This document shows, piece after piece, positions 1 to 10,206 of a DNA stretch of 64,000 bases. This DNA is from Alistipes sp. dk3624 (lineage in GTDB: Bacteria; Bacteroidota; Bacteroidia; Bacteroidales; Rikenellaceae). The notes under the pieces are model-generated. The model had not been told where the DNA came from. It was given only the letters and a program-made list of their open reading frames with translations, and ran no database searches. The position numbers and the translations under genes are program-made. Each line of letters opens with the position of its first letter. Position 1 is the stretch's first letter. The stretch covers positions 1,798,001 through 1,862,000 of the forward strand of contig NZ_CP045651.1 of the NCBI RefSeq assembly GCF_009557455.1. Reading direction: 5' to 3'.

Positions 1-816
1 AAATACGGGCACCAGGCGGTTGGCCTGCGGATCGTAATAACGCAACGAATCGGGCCGGTGACCGTCGGAATACATCAGAACGGGTTCGAAACGGGTTGCG
101 CTTCCGGACGCCATTTCATTCCCGAAATCCGCCTTGATCCGGAAGGGGGCCGCATCGATCCGGGCGACCACGTTTCCCTGCATATCTTGGTTCCAGACGA
201 AACTTTCGATTCCCGCGTTTTCGAACGGCAGGACGCTTACCGAAACCGTCGAGTCGGGGTTCGCCCGGAAAATCCCTTTCGGAGACCTGCAAGGCAACGG
301 TATCGACGGCAGCGACGACCCGTCGAGCCCGAAGACCAAAATCCGGTCGCTTTGCCACGGCAGGATAAACACGCGGCCGGAGCCCTCGTCGATCTGAGCC
401 CAGTAAATGTTGCGGTATTCGTTGGGACCGCGCCCCTGCGTCCCGATATCGTTCAGGAATTTCCCATTCCCGTCGAACAGTTTGAAAGAGGCCGGTTCGT
501 AGCCTACGACCCCGATGTAATTTTCGGAAACGAACGTTTTGGACGGCTTGAAAAATGCCTCGGGACGGGTTTCCAGTTTTACGATCCTCAGTTTTTCGGC
601 GGTCAGTTCGCTCAGCGGGAGGTCGATCGTATCGCGGATCTTGTTCAGGTCGCAGACGACCACGGTATCCGCACCGATCACCACCCGCTCGGCCACGCCG
701 TCGGAAACGGCAGCCGGCCGGCCGCAGCCAGCCGAAAAAGCCGAAAACGCCGCAACGGCGAACCAACGGACGACGACGCGTCCGGCATGCTCCGAATGAA
801 AAAACGCATTTGCCAT
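1..816 (-). CDS. 6-bladed beta-propeller lipoprotein, 3' end outside window
   Basis: This reads as one open frame of 272 codons from the ATG at 816-814 to the window edge, so the C-terminus is missing. The N-terminus is a signal peptide with a lipobox-like Cys at about residue 31 (FSAGC), which suggests a lipoprotein. The body has the beta-propeller hallmarks of the Bacteroidota 6-bladed family: a VSENYIGVVG strand, LFDGNGKFLNDIGTQG and the conserved GRGPNEY motif near residue 118. No catalytic residues are recognised, and the function of the family is not established. It is transcribed away from clpB. A start further downstream is unlikely because it would remove the signal peptide. Confidence 0.8.
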   Translation of the reverse strand, partial: MANAFFHSEHAGRVVVRWFAVAAFSAFSAGCGRPAAVSDGVAERVVIGADTVVVCDLNKIRDTIDLPLSELTAEKLRIVKLETRPEAFFKPSKTFVSENYIGVVGYEPASFKLFDGNGKFLNDIGTQGRGPNEYRNIYWAQIDEGSGRVFILPWQSDRILVFGLDGSSLPSIPLPCRSPKGIFRANPDSTVSVSVLPFENAGIESFVWNQDMQGNVVARIDAAPFRIKADFGNEMASGSATRFEPVLMYSDGHRPDSLRYYDPQANRLVPVF

Positions 817-1184
817 AATCTGAAGTTTTTAGGTTATTAGAACCCGGACAATCCGGACCCGTTTATCGTTTTTCTCCTTTCCCGTTCGACGCGAGTAATT
901 CATTATTTATCAGCGTGATAATTCAATAACGTAAATATAACTATTATATTTTGGACAAACGATCGAAAATAGTTTAGAAAACAAATCCGTAGCATTCCGG
1001 AAAACAGGAAGGACCGTCCTGTCATTTAGGCAGGATTTATGCCACGGATATGTCTTCCGGACAGTTCGTTCTGTCATTTTTGTCCGGTATTCTGCGTCAT
1101 TTTTTCACAAACCGTTCTCTGGCAGCCATTTTGCTGCTTTCCTGAAAAAACGGATAAAACACGAAAATAAAAGGAGAATAAGAT
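817..1184. other. intergenic region between divergent propeller gene and clpB
   Basis: No gene is supported here. The clpB-proximal half contains the 9-mer CTGTCATTT twice (1019-1027 and 1071-1079) and a related CGTCATTT at 1095-1102, which may be regulatory. On the minus strand a weak promoter-like TATATTTA lies at 932-939. A purine-rich AAAAGGAGAATAAG precedes the clpB ATG. Confidence 0.5.
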
Positions 1185-3776
<2,592 letters not shown>

Positions 3777-3840
3777 TCATCCGGCGTTGCCGCACGACCG
3801 CCCGCCCGGCGCAAGGGCTATCCATAGGTTAATTTCATAA

Positions 3841-3875
3841 AAACACTCCGAAAAGTTTTTTTCGGAGTGTTTTTT
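3841..3875 (+). terminator. rho-independent terminator of clpB
   Basis: A 14-bp perfect stem (AAACACTCCGAAAA with TTTTCGGAGTGTTT, four-base loop) ends in a T run. It lies 64 nt after the clpB stop. Confidence 0.9.
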
Positions 3876-4034
3876 ATTCGTTCCAATTCAGATATTCATT
3901 CCGGCAAACAAAGTAAAACGCAATACCATAATCATTGTCCGTCCTTAAAAACGGATTTTTCTGTCTATATTTCTTAATTTATTTTCGACATATCAAATTT
4001 TAATTTATTTTCGTACTCAAAATAACTTTGGTAT

Positions 4035-4566
4035 ATTATGCGAATCAGGAGTTGGCTTCTTGATTCTAAAATTAAAAATTAACATAGGTTAGCATAACAA
4101 CAGCCAACTTTCCAAAGGTATGTACTAACAGTCCTTTAGTAGCTCTAACCTTCGACGCTCTTTGAATTTCTGTTTTTTCATTCAGCCAGTTGAAAAATGA
4201 CTCGATATGTTGCCTAATGTTTGGAAACAGCCTGTGAAAACGGGTCTCTGGCGGCTTTTCCCCTTTATTTGAGAATTTCCGCCTCTCCCTTAATCTCCTT
4301 ATGCAGAGTAAGCACCTTTACAGAACTGGAGTTGTTGCTGAATCTCTAACAGTAGAAATGCAAAAAAAATTTATAGACAGATGTACAAACTAATTAATTT
4401 TAACTTTTTCTCTTTGGGAATCATAATTAGAAAAACAAGTGGAATTATTATTCTAATTCACTGATTTTCAATTACAACACAAAAGAAAATGAGATAATCA
4501 ACTGAATTATAACGTTTTAACACAGAGCTGGAATTGATTTTTCAACTATTGATTCGCATTATTAAT
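4035..4566. mobile_element. internally deleted insertion-sequence remnant
   Basis: The left end reads ATTATGCGAATCAGGAGTTG (4035-4054). Its imperfect inverted copy is CAACTATTGATTCGCATTAT (4543-4562), sharing ATGCGAATCA and AGTTG. Between them, on the minus strand, the C-terminal part of a transposase can be read; the rest of that gene is missing, so the element is about 0.5 kb and cannot be autonomous. The right inverted repeat ends about 20 nt before the start codon at 4586. Clear target-site duplications are not seen. A 14-bp direct repeat, TTAATTTATTTTCG (3974-3987 and 4000-4013), lies just outside the left end. The IS family is not assigned. Confidence 0.7.
4072..4317 (-). pseudogene. 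transposase, C-terminal fragment
   Basis: On the minus strand the frame ending in a TAA at 4074-4072 reads ...RKFSNKGEKPPETR, then HIESFFNWLNEKTEIQRASK, then VRATKGLLVHTFGKLA. This resembles the C-terminus of DDE-type transposases of Bacteroidota insertion sequences, with the HIE...WL segment carrying the usual catalytic Glu region. The upstream frame breaks at about 4290-4318, where homologous-looking sequence appears to continue in another frame. No start codon or N-terminal catalytic domain remains. Confidence 0.65.
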
Positions 4567-4585
4567 GAATTACAAATGAAACAGT

Positions 4586-4915
4586 ATGAAGAAAGTAAAA
4601 ATAACCGTATTGCGTTCCACTTTTAATGAAGATTTAGCCCGCGACTATGGAATGCCGGGACTCAAGCCATGTAGTCTGATGAAAGAAGGGCAGGTGTTCT
4701 ATGCCGGATTAGGTAAACCCGAAGGTTTCTGCGATGGCGCGTGGCGAACCATCCATCCATACGTGTTTGCTCTTGCCAATGGTGCAAAGCATTTCTATTT
4801 CAATGATTGGGTACGCCAGCCGGGTGTTGCGATTACTTGTTGCAATGACGGGTTGCGTCCAGTCTTTTTCAAGTTGGAGGCAACCGACGAAGAGGTTAAA
4901 TCTCCTTTTATATGA
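4586..4915 (+). CDS. TIGR04076 family protein
   Basis: This small cytosolic protein has 109 residues and no signal peptide or membrane segment. The sequence matches, from memory, the TIGR04076 family: MKKVKITVLRSTFNEDLA at the start, a central EGQVFY...KPEGFCDGAWRTI motif, and ITCCNDGLRPVFFKLEA near the end. The family has no established function. It sits 24 nt upstream of a truncated iron alcohol dehydrogenase in the same orientation, a pairing that suggests a former operon. The IS remnant ends about 20 nt before its ATG, so its original promoter may have been lost. Confidence 0.8.
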   Translation: MKKVKITVLRSTFNEDLARDYGMPGLKPCSLMKEGQVFYAGLGKPEGFCDGAWRTIHPYVFALANGAKHFYFNDWVRQPGVAITCCNDGLRPVFFKLEATDEEVKSPFI

Positions 4916-4939
4916 TAATCAACAAAATAGTATAAGACA

Positions 4940-5092
4940 ATGAAACCGAATCCGAATTATGACCAGTACATTCCTACCTGCATCCTTTTCGGGGCAGGAC
5001 AGTTGAACAACCTTCACGTTCAACCTATGCCGGGCAAAAGGACATTGATTGTCATTTCCAACGGCAAATTCACACGATTAATTAATTTATAG
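4940..5092 (+). pseudogene. iron-containing alcohol dehydrogenase, N-terminal fragment
   Basis: Fifty codons start at an ATG and read MKPNPNYDQYIPTCILFGAG, then MPGKRTLIVISNGK. This is the N-terminus of the group III (iron-dependent) alcohol dehydrogenase family, normally about 380-400 residues. After the conserved ISNGK segment the frame runs into unrelated AT-rich sequence and stops at TAG 5090-5092. The substrate-binding and metal-binding parts are absent, so it is a 3'-truncated pseudogene. The break is the left edge of a junction with the beheaded NVEALA gene that follows. Confidence 0.75.
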
Positions 5093-5148
5093 CCCCTGCG
5101 ACACTGGTTAGTCGTATCCACCATGAACCACACAATTTACGAGATTGA

Positions 5149-5373
5149 GTGAAACCTGATCTTTTGCAAGCCAATATCGAAGCGTTAGCCCGGGGTGAAT
5201 CTGAAACAGGAGTAGCGGAAGCGATGATTTCTGTCACGAGAGGATCAGAAACCATCGAGAATGACAAAGGGGAAAAAGTTACTCTCGCATACACTAGATA
5301 TACCACTACTGCTTGTATTGGCAAAGGCGAAGTATATTGTGTATCAGGACAAACGGTAACAGTTTACGACTAG
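5149..5373 (+). pseudogene. NVEALA-type peptide gene lacking its signal peptide
   Basis: The 74-codon frame begins at GTG directly after an in-frame TGA. It reads DLLQANIEALARGESETG, the NVEALA family signature (here NIEALA), then a tail with two Cys (TTACIGKGEVYCVSGQ). Intact family members are short exported proteins with an N-terminal signal peptide just before this motif. That part is missing here and is replaced by unrelated sequence shared with the ADH break point. It is therefore likely non-functional as a secreted peptide. It lies 15 nt upstream of a propeller lipoprotein gene, the normal partner order. No function is known for NVEALA proteins. Confidence 0.6.
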
Positions 5374-5388
5374 CAGGCATCCTAGCTC

Positions 5389-6501
5389 ATGAAGCGAATC
5401 CTTTTTTCTTTTTTTTCTATCCTGTTGTATTCGTGCACGTCTTCTCCTTTGGCGACGATGTCAATACCCGTCGTTGAACACAAACCGATCGACGATTCCG
5501 TATTATTCGATGCAAAGCGGATCGTTTTTTTGTCGTCCGATTCCTGCATGATAGGAAGCATCTCACGAATCGTCCTGTGTGACGACAGGATTTATTTATT
5601 AGACACTCAAACCGATGCGGTATGGATATACGACATGCAAGGGAATCATATCGGGCATATTCGGGCAGTCGGACGGGCTGCAAACGAATACATTAACCTA
5701 ATGGACTTTTTCGTGGACAGGGAATCGAAACAAATCGTCCTATATGCGGACCCTTCTAAATTTTTGTTTTACGATTACAACCTGAAACCCACCCGAGTCA
5801 TGAAAGCTCCGGCTTTATTTTACGAAACCGTGAATTCCGGAGAACAAATTGTCTGTTTCAATGCGCGAACTGCCGATCCGGAGTGCTGCATTTCAGTACT
5901 TGCCGAAAAAAATGGCGACCCGCTAAAAATAAAAACTTCCGTCCCCCTGGCACAGCAAGATTACAGCGACGTATTCGTGTCCGGTCGCCAGCTTACCAAA
6001 AGCAAACGCATCAATTTTTCGAAACGGTTCGACAATTCCATTTACAGCGTGGAAAACGGAAGCGTAACCTTGCGATACACGATTGATTTCGGAAAAGCGA
6101 ATCTTCCGGACGGTTTGTTACAGAAAAAACTCCAATTGCAAGAATTTATCGACAAGGTTGCATCGAAAGGATATATTTATTCGATCGTCAATTTGAAGGA
6201 AAACGACTCGCACATTTATTTCAACACTTCTTCACCCGGATTATACCGACTTTCTAAAACGGCTTTCACCGTTCAACACATCCCGGAGATCACAGACAGC
6301 GAATCCGGCATCCGACACTCCATGATGATCGCTACCGAAGATAAAAATAACGAATGGATCTGTTTCTGCAAAAACATGATGGAATTGAAAAACGAAGTGG
6401 ATCTCGATAAAGGTCAGCAAAAAAATAACCCGTTCGTACAAAAAGTAAATTCTTGCAATGAGTCAGACAATCCCGTTCTTTTTTTCTATCATTTGAAATA
6501 A
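5389..6501 (+). CDS. 6-bladed beta-propeller lipoprotein
   Basis: The protein has 370 residues. It has a short signal peptide with a lipobox ending at Cys16 (LLYSC), so it is probably attached to the outer or inner membrane. Propeller blades are visible as repeated IYLLDTQTDAVWIYDMQGN and LFYDYNLKPTRVMKAP type strands. The family motif GRGPNEY is degenerate (GRAANEYI near residue 101). No enzyme motif is seen. It follows the beheaded NVEALA gene and is followed after 41 nt by a paralog of the same length, which suggests a tandem pair. The segment is visibly AT-richer than the flanking housekeeping genes. Confidence 0.8.
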   Translation: MKRILFSFFSILLYSCTSSPLATMSIPVVEHKPIDDSVLFDAKRIVFLSSDSCMIGSISRIVLCDDRIYLLDTQTDAVWIYDMQGNHIGHIRAVGRAANEYINLMDFFVDRESKQIVLYADPSKFLFYDYNLKPTRVMKAPALFYETVNSGEQIVCFNARTADPECCISVLAEKNGDPLKIKTSVPLAQQDYSDVFVSGRQLTKSKRINFSKRFDNSIYSVENGSVTLRYTIDFGKANLPDGLLQKKLQLQEFIDKVASKGYIYSIVNLKENDSHIYFNTSSPGLYRLSKTAFTVQHIPEITDSESGIRHSMMIATEDKNNEWICFCKNMMELKNEVDLDKGQQKNNPFVQKVNSCNESDNPVLFFYHLK

Positions 6502-6542
6502 TCCGACAAATCAAGGAACTGCCAATCTCTTAAATTTGACTT

Positions 6543-7655
6543 ATGAGATATTATTTCCTCTTTTTTCTATTGCTTGTATCGTATTCCTGTTCCCGGGAAG
6601 ATCAAAATCCCGATTCGATCCGGATCGACCTGTCGCGCAGCTACGGCAATGAACAACTGGAAAACATCGTAGACGATATCCGTTTGGTTCCTCTGGAAAC
6701 GAACGACAGTTGCATCGTCGGGCAGTACGACCGGGTAATCGTAAAAGGCCGGTCGATTTTCATTCTGGACAAAATGCAAAACACCGTTTTTTGTTTCGAT
6801 ACAACCGGCAAATTCCGACAGAAAATCAACCGACAGGGACGTTCAGGCCAGGAATATATCACGGCAGACGATTTTATCGTACAGGACAATACGCTTATTG
6901 TTTTCGACAACAACAAATCGCAATTACAATTTTACGACTTTCAGGGAAACTATGTAAAAACAATACCCGTTTGCCAGGGAGATCAAATCGCGGTTAATCC
7001 GGCAGGCGGCTACATCGTTTATTCATCCGTCGCGGACAAATACCATGTCCACACATTCAACGACAAGGGAGAAAAAACCGGCGAATACCTACCCGTCGAA
7101 TCAAAAATAATCAACCTCCCGAGCGCATTTTGCAATAACAAATCCATCCTCTCCTATAATGACGAAACATTCATTCTCAATTTTTTCGACTACAATGTTT
7201 ACTCATTGAAAAACAACGAGCTAAAAATCAAATACCGTTATGACTTCGGGGTGAAAAATATGCCCGACGACCTACTCGAAGTATCCGATCCGGCTTCATT
7301 CATGCAAAAAATAGCAAAAGACAAGAGCGTTCAACAAATTGAAAACTTTACCGAAACACGAAATTGGATAACATTCGATGCGCGCTATCCTGTCTATTAC
7401 AACAAAAATGCACAAGTCTATTATGTATTCAACGAGTTGAAATTTCCTTACAGTCTTTTCTTTTGGCAAGCTCCTTTGGCAATAAACGACGACAATGAAT
7501 ATTTCTCGATCGTTTCCATCAACCAAATCCAGGCTTTGGTCCCGGCTGTGAAAAAATATACCGGACAATACCCTTTCATCGAAACCGTCGCAAGTGCGTC
7601 GATTAATGATAACGACAATAATTGGGTCCTGTTTTTCCGGCTGAAAAACAATTAA
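6543..7655 (+). CDS. 6-bladed beta-propeller lipoprotein
   Basis: The protein has 370 residues and a lipobox at Cys16 (VSYSCSRE). The typical family opening follows: a short linker, an LENIVDDIRLVPLETND strand, IFILDKMQNTVFCFDTTGKF and a degenerate GRGPNEY (GRSGQEYI, near residue 100). The remainder is propeller-like with many aromatic strands and ends in VLFFRLKNN. It is a tandem paralog of the gene at 5389-6501, equal in length but clearly diverged. It ends 28 nt before the duplicated clpB tail. The role is unknown; a surface-exposed binding protein is a guess. Confidence 0.8.
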   Translation: MRYYFLFFLLLVSYSCSREDQNPDSIRIDLSRSYGNEQLENIVDDIRLVPLETNDSCIVGQYDRVIVKGRSIFILDKMQNTVFCFDTTGKFRQKINRQGRSGQEYITADDFIVQDNTLIVFDNNKSQLQFYDFQGNYVKTIPVCQGDQIAVNPAGGYIVYSSVADKYHVHTFNDKGEKTGEYLPVESKIINLPSAFCNNKSILSYNDETFILNFFDYNVYSLKNNELKIKYRYDFGVKNMPDDLLEVSDPASFMQKIAKDKSVQQIENFTETRNWITFDARYPVYYNKNAQVYYVFNELKFPYSLFFWQAPLAINDDNEYFSIVSINQIQALVPAVKKYTGQYPFIETVASASINDNDNNWVLFFRLKNN

Positions 7656-7683
7656 TAATAAACAAATCAACCTTATAAATCCC

Positions 7684-7772
7684 CGAAAAGAGATCTCGGC
7701 CGGCAAGGTGGCCGCAACAGCACGATCACCGTCGACGCCGACGGCAAGGAGGGATTGGTTTTCAAAAACTGA
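7684..7772 (+). pseudogene. clpB 3'-terminal fragment, frameshifted
   Basis: The last ~28 codons of a clpB gene end at TGA 7770-7772. They read ...EISAGKV, then after a single-base deletion ...NSTITVDADGKEGLVFKN. There is no upstream clpB sequence. It is a by-product of the duplication or insertion event that separates it from the functional gene at 1185-3776. Confidence 0.8.
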
Positions 7773-7832
7773 TCGCGCGGCGTCGCCGCGCGACCGCCCG
7801 CCCGGCGCGAGGGCAGCCCTTAGGCTAGTCAT

Positions 7833-7867
7833 AAAAAACACTCCGAGACCGTTCGGAGTGTTTTTTT
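7833..7867 (+). terminator. rho-independent terminator (duplicated clpB terminator)
   Basis: AAAAAACACTCCGA (7833-7846) pairs with TCGGAGTGTTTTTT (7853-7866) and is followed by T residues. It would also stop transcription of the upstream propeller gene at 6543-7655. Confidence 0.88.
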
Positions 7868-7934
7868 ATAATCCATTAGCCTTTCTATACTATATTTAGA
7901 CCTGAATAAACAAATAACGCTGATATATTCTTCT

Positions 7935-7942
7935 TACATTTG
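7935..7942 (+). promoter_or_regulatory. candidate -7 element upstream of NVEALA gene
   Basis: TACATTTG matches the Bacteroidota TAnnTTTG consensus. It lies about 80 nt before the likely start of the peptide gene and just after the duplicated terminator. No convincing -33 TTTG is seen. Confidence 0.4.
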
Positions 7943-8023
7943 TTAATATATTTTATATCGGAATCAAAAATTTAGACAATAACCTTATTTAACAAACTAA
8001 CATAATCACTAAAAACAAAAATC

Positions 8024-8320
8024 ATAAAAAAAAGAACTATTAAATTGTTTTGTGTCGGGATCGCCGGAGCTTTAGCGGTTTCAGCTTATATCCAAAAATT
8101 TCACAAATCTGAAACCGATTTACTGTTTTCCAACATTGAAGCATTGGCCGACCCTGAACAGTCGACAAATAAGTTTGATTGGGTTCCTCCCACAATAAAT
8201 TGTTCAGTCTATGTTTCAAATAAACAAAATCCCACGCAAGAAGGAACCTATATTCCAGGGACAAAAGATACCTGTATTTCAGGATCACAACACTCAGGAT
8301 GCCCCGACTGTTCAATATAA
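8024..8320 (+). CDS. NVEALA family exported peptide, non-ATG start
   Basis: The frame encodes a lysine/arginine start (KKRTIKLF), a hydrophobic signal segment (CVGIAGALAVSAYI), then LLFSNIEALADPE with the NVEALA-type motif. The tail carries four Cys (INCSV, DTCISG and GCPDCSI at the C-terminus). It is about 98 codons if read from ATA at 8024, where intact homologs have ATG followed by several Lys codons. The first conventional alternative is TTG at 8045, which trims the positive N-terminus. Either the gene uses a rare start or its ATG has mutated. It lies 22 nt upstream of a propeller lipoprotein, the standard neighbour. The function of the family is unknown. Confidence 0.6.
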   Translation: MKKRTIKLFCVGIAGALAVSAYIQKFHKSETDLLFSNIEALADPEQSTNKFDWVPPTINCSVYVSNKQNPTQEGTYIPGTKDTCISGSQHSGCPDCSI

Positions 8321-8342
8321 TTGGCAAAACATCATACCATAA

Positions 8343-9536
8343 ATGAAACTTTGGAAATCAATTCTACCTGTTATTGGTATTGCAGGATTATTTTCCTGCA
8401 ATACCAATAACTCCAAATATAAAGTGGCGACATCGGACTCAATCACGATATTGCATGTACACGATATCGACCCGGACTTATCCATTGAAAACCTGATAGA
8501 TTCGGTCGGGTATATTCAATTGGAAACGACCCCCGAATCCCTGTTTGCAGACATGCGAGGGTTGGAAATCTTGAATGACAAATTTTATATCCTCGATTTT
8601 AAAGGAACGACTATTCTGTCTTTCGACAAAAATGGAAAATTTCTCAGAAAAATTTCAGCCCAAGGAAGAGGACCAAATGAGTATATCATGCTGGACTGGA
8701 TGCGTACGGATCCTTACACCAATAAGGTTCTGGCCGTCGATGGATTTTCGAATAAAATACTCATTTATGATGAAAACCTGAAGTTGGAAAAAATCGTGCA
8801 TACCGATTTCCGTCCCCGAATCGTCATTGCGTTCCGCGACCAAAAACTAATCCATTACAATTATGTAAACAAGGAGCAAGAACCTCCCGGTCTACTTAAA
8901 GAGTTTGATCTGCATATTATCGACATGACGGGAAAAACGACGGGAGGTTATATCAAAAACCGGACTCCTGAACACAATATCTTAGGTACTCATGCAACCT
9001 CTTCACATGCAGACGGTAGTATCTCTTTTTTGCCCATATTCGGCGATACTGTCTATAACATATCGGCCGACGGAACCATAAAGCCATCCTACATATTGGA
9101 GATGGAAGGCAAACATATCAAAGGATTATCGGAACGACAACGAAACGAAATCGAATCGGACGAAAATAACCCGTCCCACCGTTACGATTCCTGGGAAGAA
9201 AAGGGTTATCTCCTTCCTTTTGAAATATTCGATAACGGAACCCCGATCTCAATTACGTTCAATTCCAGAGAAAGCCTTCGTTACCTCTATTCACCGCAAA
9301 GCGGAAAATCATATTTATACAACCCGATGAAAATAGAGGGTAACAGTACGCTGAAATTTTTAACGCAGTCCGCCATGGCCCAACAAGGAGAATGGTTTTA
9401 TCAGCCGCACAATGCGATCACAATGCAAAACCTGAGCGACTATTACAAATTCTCCGGCAAATACCTCGATATGATCAACGGAATGGAACCCGATGCCAAC
9501 CCTGTGATTATCTATTACAGATTCAAACCGTTCTGA
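8343..9536 (+). CDS. 6-bladed beta-propeller lipoprotein
   Basis: The protein has 397 residues and a lipobox ending at Cys19 (AGLFSCNTN). The family opening is intact: NLIDSVGYIQLETTPESLFA, FYILDFKGTTILSFDKNGKF and the full GRGPNEYI motif (near residue 115), unlike the two paralogs upstream. Later strands (ILIYDENLKLEKIV, GDTVYNISADGTI) fit further blades. It lies 22 nt after the NVEALA peptide gene and 8 nt before a thioredoxin-like lipoprotein, so the three probably form one transcript. The function is unknown. Confidence 0.82.
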   Translation: MKLWKSILPVIGIAGLFSCNTNNSKYKVATSDSITILHVHDIDPDLSIENLIDSVGYIQLETTPESLFADMRGLEILNDKFYILDFKGTTILSFDKNGKFLRKISAQGRGPNEYIMLDWMRTDPYTNKVLAVDGFSNKILIYDENLKLEKIVHTDFRPRIVIAFRDQKLIHYNYVNKEQEPPGLLKEFDLHIIDMTGKTTGGYIKNRTPEHNILGTHATSSHADGSISFLPIFGDTVYNISADGTIKPSYILEMEGKHIKGLSERQRNEIESDENNPSHRYDSWEEKGYLLPFEIFDNGTPISITFNSRESLRYLYSPQSGKSYLYNPMKIEGNSTLKFLTQSAMAQQGEWFYQPHNAITMQNLSDYYKFSGKYLDMINGMEPDANPVIIYYRFKPF

Positions 9537-9544
9537 GCCGACGT

Positions 9545-10075
9545 ATGAAAATTTCGCACCTTTTGTTGTGGGCGATCGTGTTGACGGCGCCGACCGGTTG
9601 CCAAAGGCGGATCGCCGAAAAGGATAAGTACATCGTAGAATTTCTGTCCCGCCCGGTTCGTTTCGACCATACGTATTCACCGGATCGGGCGGCCGATTCC
9701 CTCCTGTTCGGAACAAAACCGAAACTAATCCACTACATCGATTCTTCGGGATGCATCAGTTGCAAATTCAGCGATCTGAAATTATGGTCGGTAGTCCATA
9801 AGCACTTCCGGATTCCGGTCGTATTGGTATGCGAAACACAAGACATCCCGTCGACACGATACAGACTGCAAAGCATAAACTGGCGGTTCCCGGTAGTGTA
9901 CGATACGGCCGGCCTGTTTCGTACGAACAACCGGATCAGTACTCCGGTACTCCAAACGTTTTTACTGGACAGCGGCAATCATCCGCTGATCGTAGGAAAT
10001 CCGATCGGAAATACGCAACTCTGGAATCTTTATGAAAAAGAGATCGCCCGGTTGACGGACATCCGGGAACGGTAA
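9545..10075 (+). CDS. thioredoxin-like lipoprotein
   Basis: The protein has 176 residues and starts at the ATG at 9545, chosen because it opens a signal peptide with lipobox Cys19 (TAPTGCQRR); an upstream extension of the frame is not gene-like. It contains a putative redox motif, CISC, in DSSGCISCKFSDLKLW (about residues 77-92). It also has a thioredoxin-fold-like order: PVVLVCE, a central PVVYDTAG, and FLLDSGNHPLIVGNPIGN near the end, where the cis-Pro region would lie (STPVLQTFLLD). It is probably a periplasm-facing, membrane-anchored thiol protein. It follows the propeller gene by 8 nt. Its substrate could be the Cys-rich NVEALA peptide, but that is inference. Confidence 0.72.
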   Translation: MKISHLLLWAIVLTAPTGCQRRIAEKDKYIVEFLSRPVRFDHTYSPDRAADSLLFGTKPKLIHYIDSSGCISCKFSDLKLWSVVHKHFRIPVVLVCETQDIPSTRYRLQSINWRFPVVYDTAGLFRTNNRISTPVLQTFLLDSGNHPLIVGNPIGNTQLWNLYEKEIARLTDIRER

Positions 10076-10206
10076 GAAGCAAATCACAATATCGTTACGG
10101 TCGAACTATTCCCGCGCCCCTCTTCATTTGATTACAAAGTCCTCATTATTAAACTGTTTACTTGTAGGCAAATAGCGATGAACGAATCCCGATCTCCGGT
10201 CGGAAA

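Larger units (their letters stand above)
7684..7868 (+). repeat. direct repeat copy B: duplicated clpB 3' end with terminator
   Basis: This is a diverged second copy of 3689-3876. It covers the last ~30 clpB codons, the GC-rich 3' UTR with the shared CGACCGCCCGCCCGGCGC, and the hairpin. Relative to copy A it has a 1-nt deletion (GTGGCCGC for GTAGACCGC), an extra codon (DADGKEG for DAGAKG) and scattered substitutions. Homology starts abruptly at about 7684. Confidence 0.85.

Noticed and set aside
10076-10206. Terminator between the convergent thioredoxin-like and histidine kinase genes
   Set aside because: No convincing hairpin with a T run could be found.
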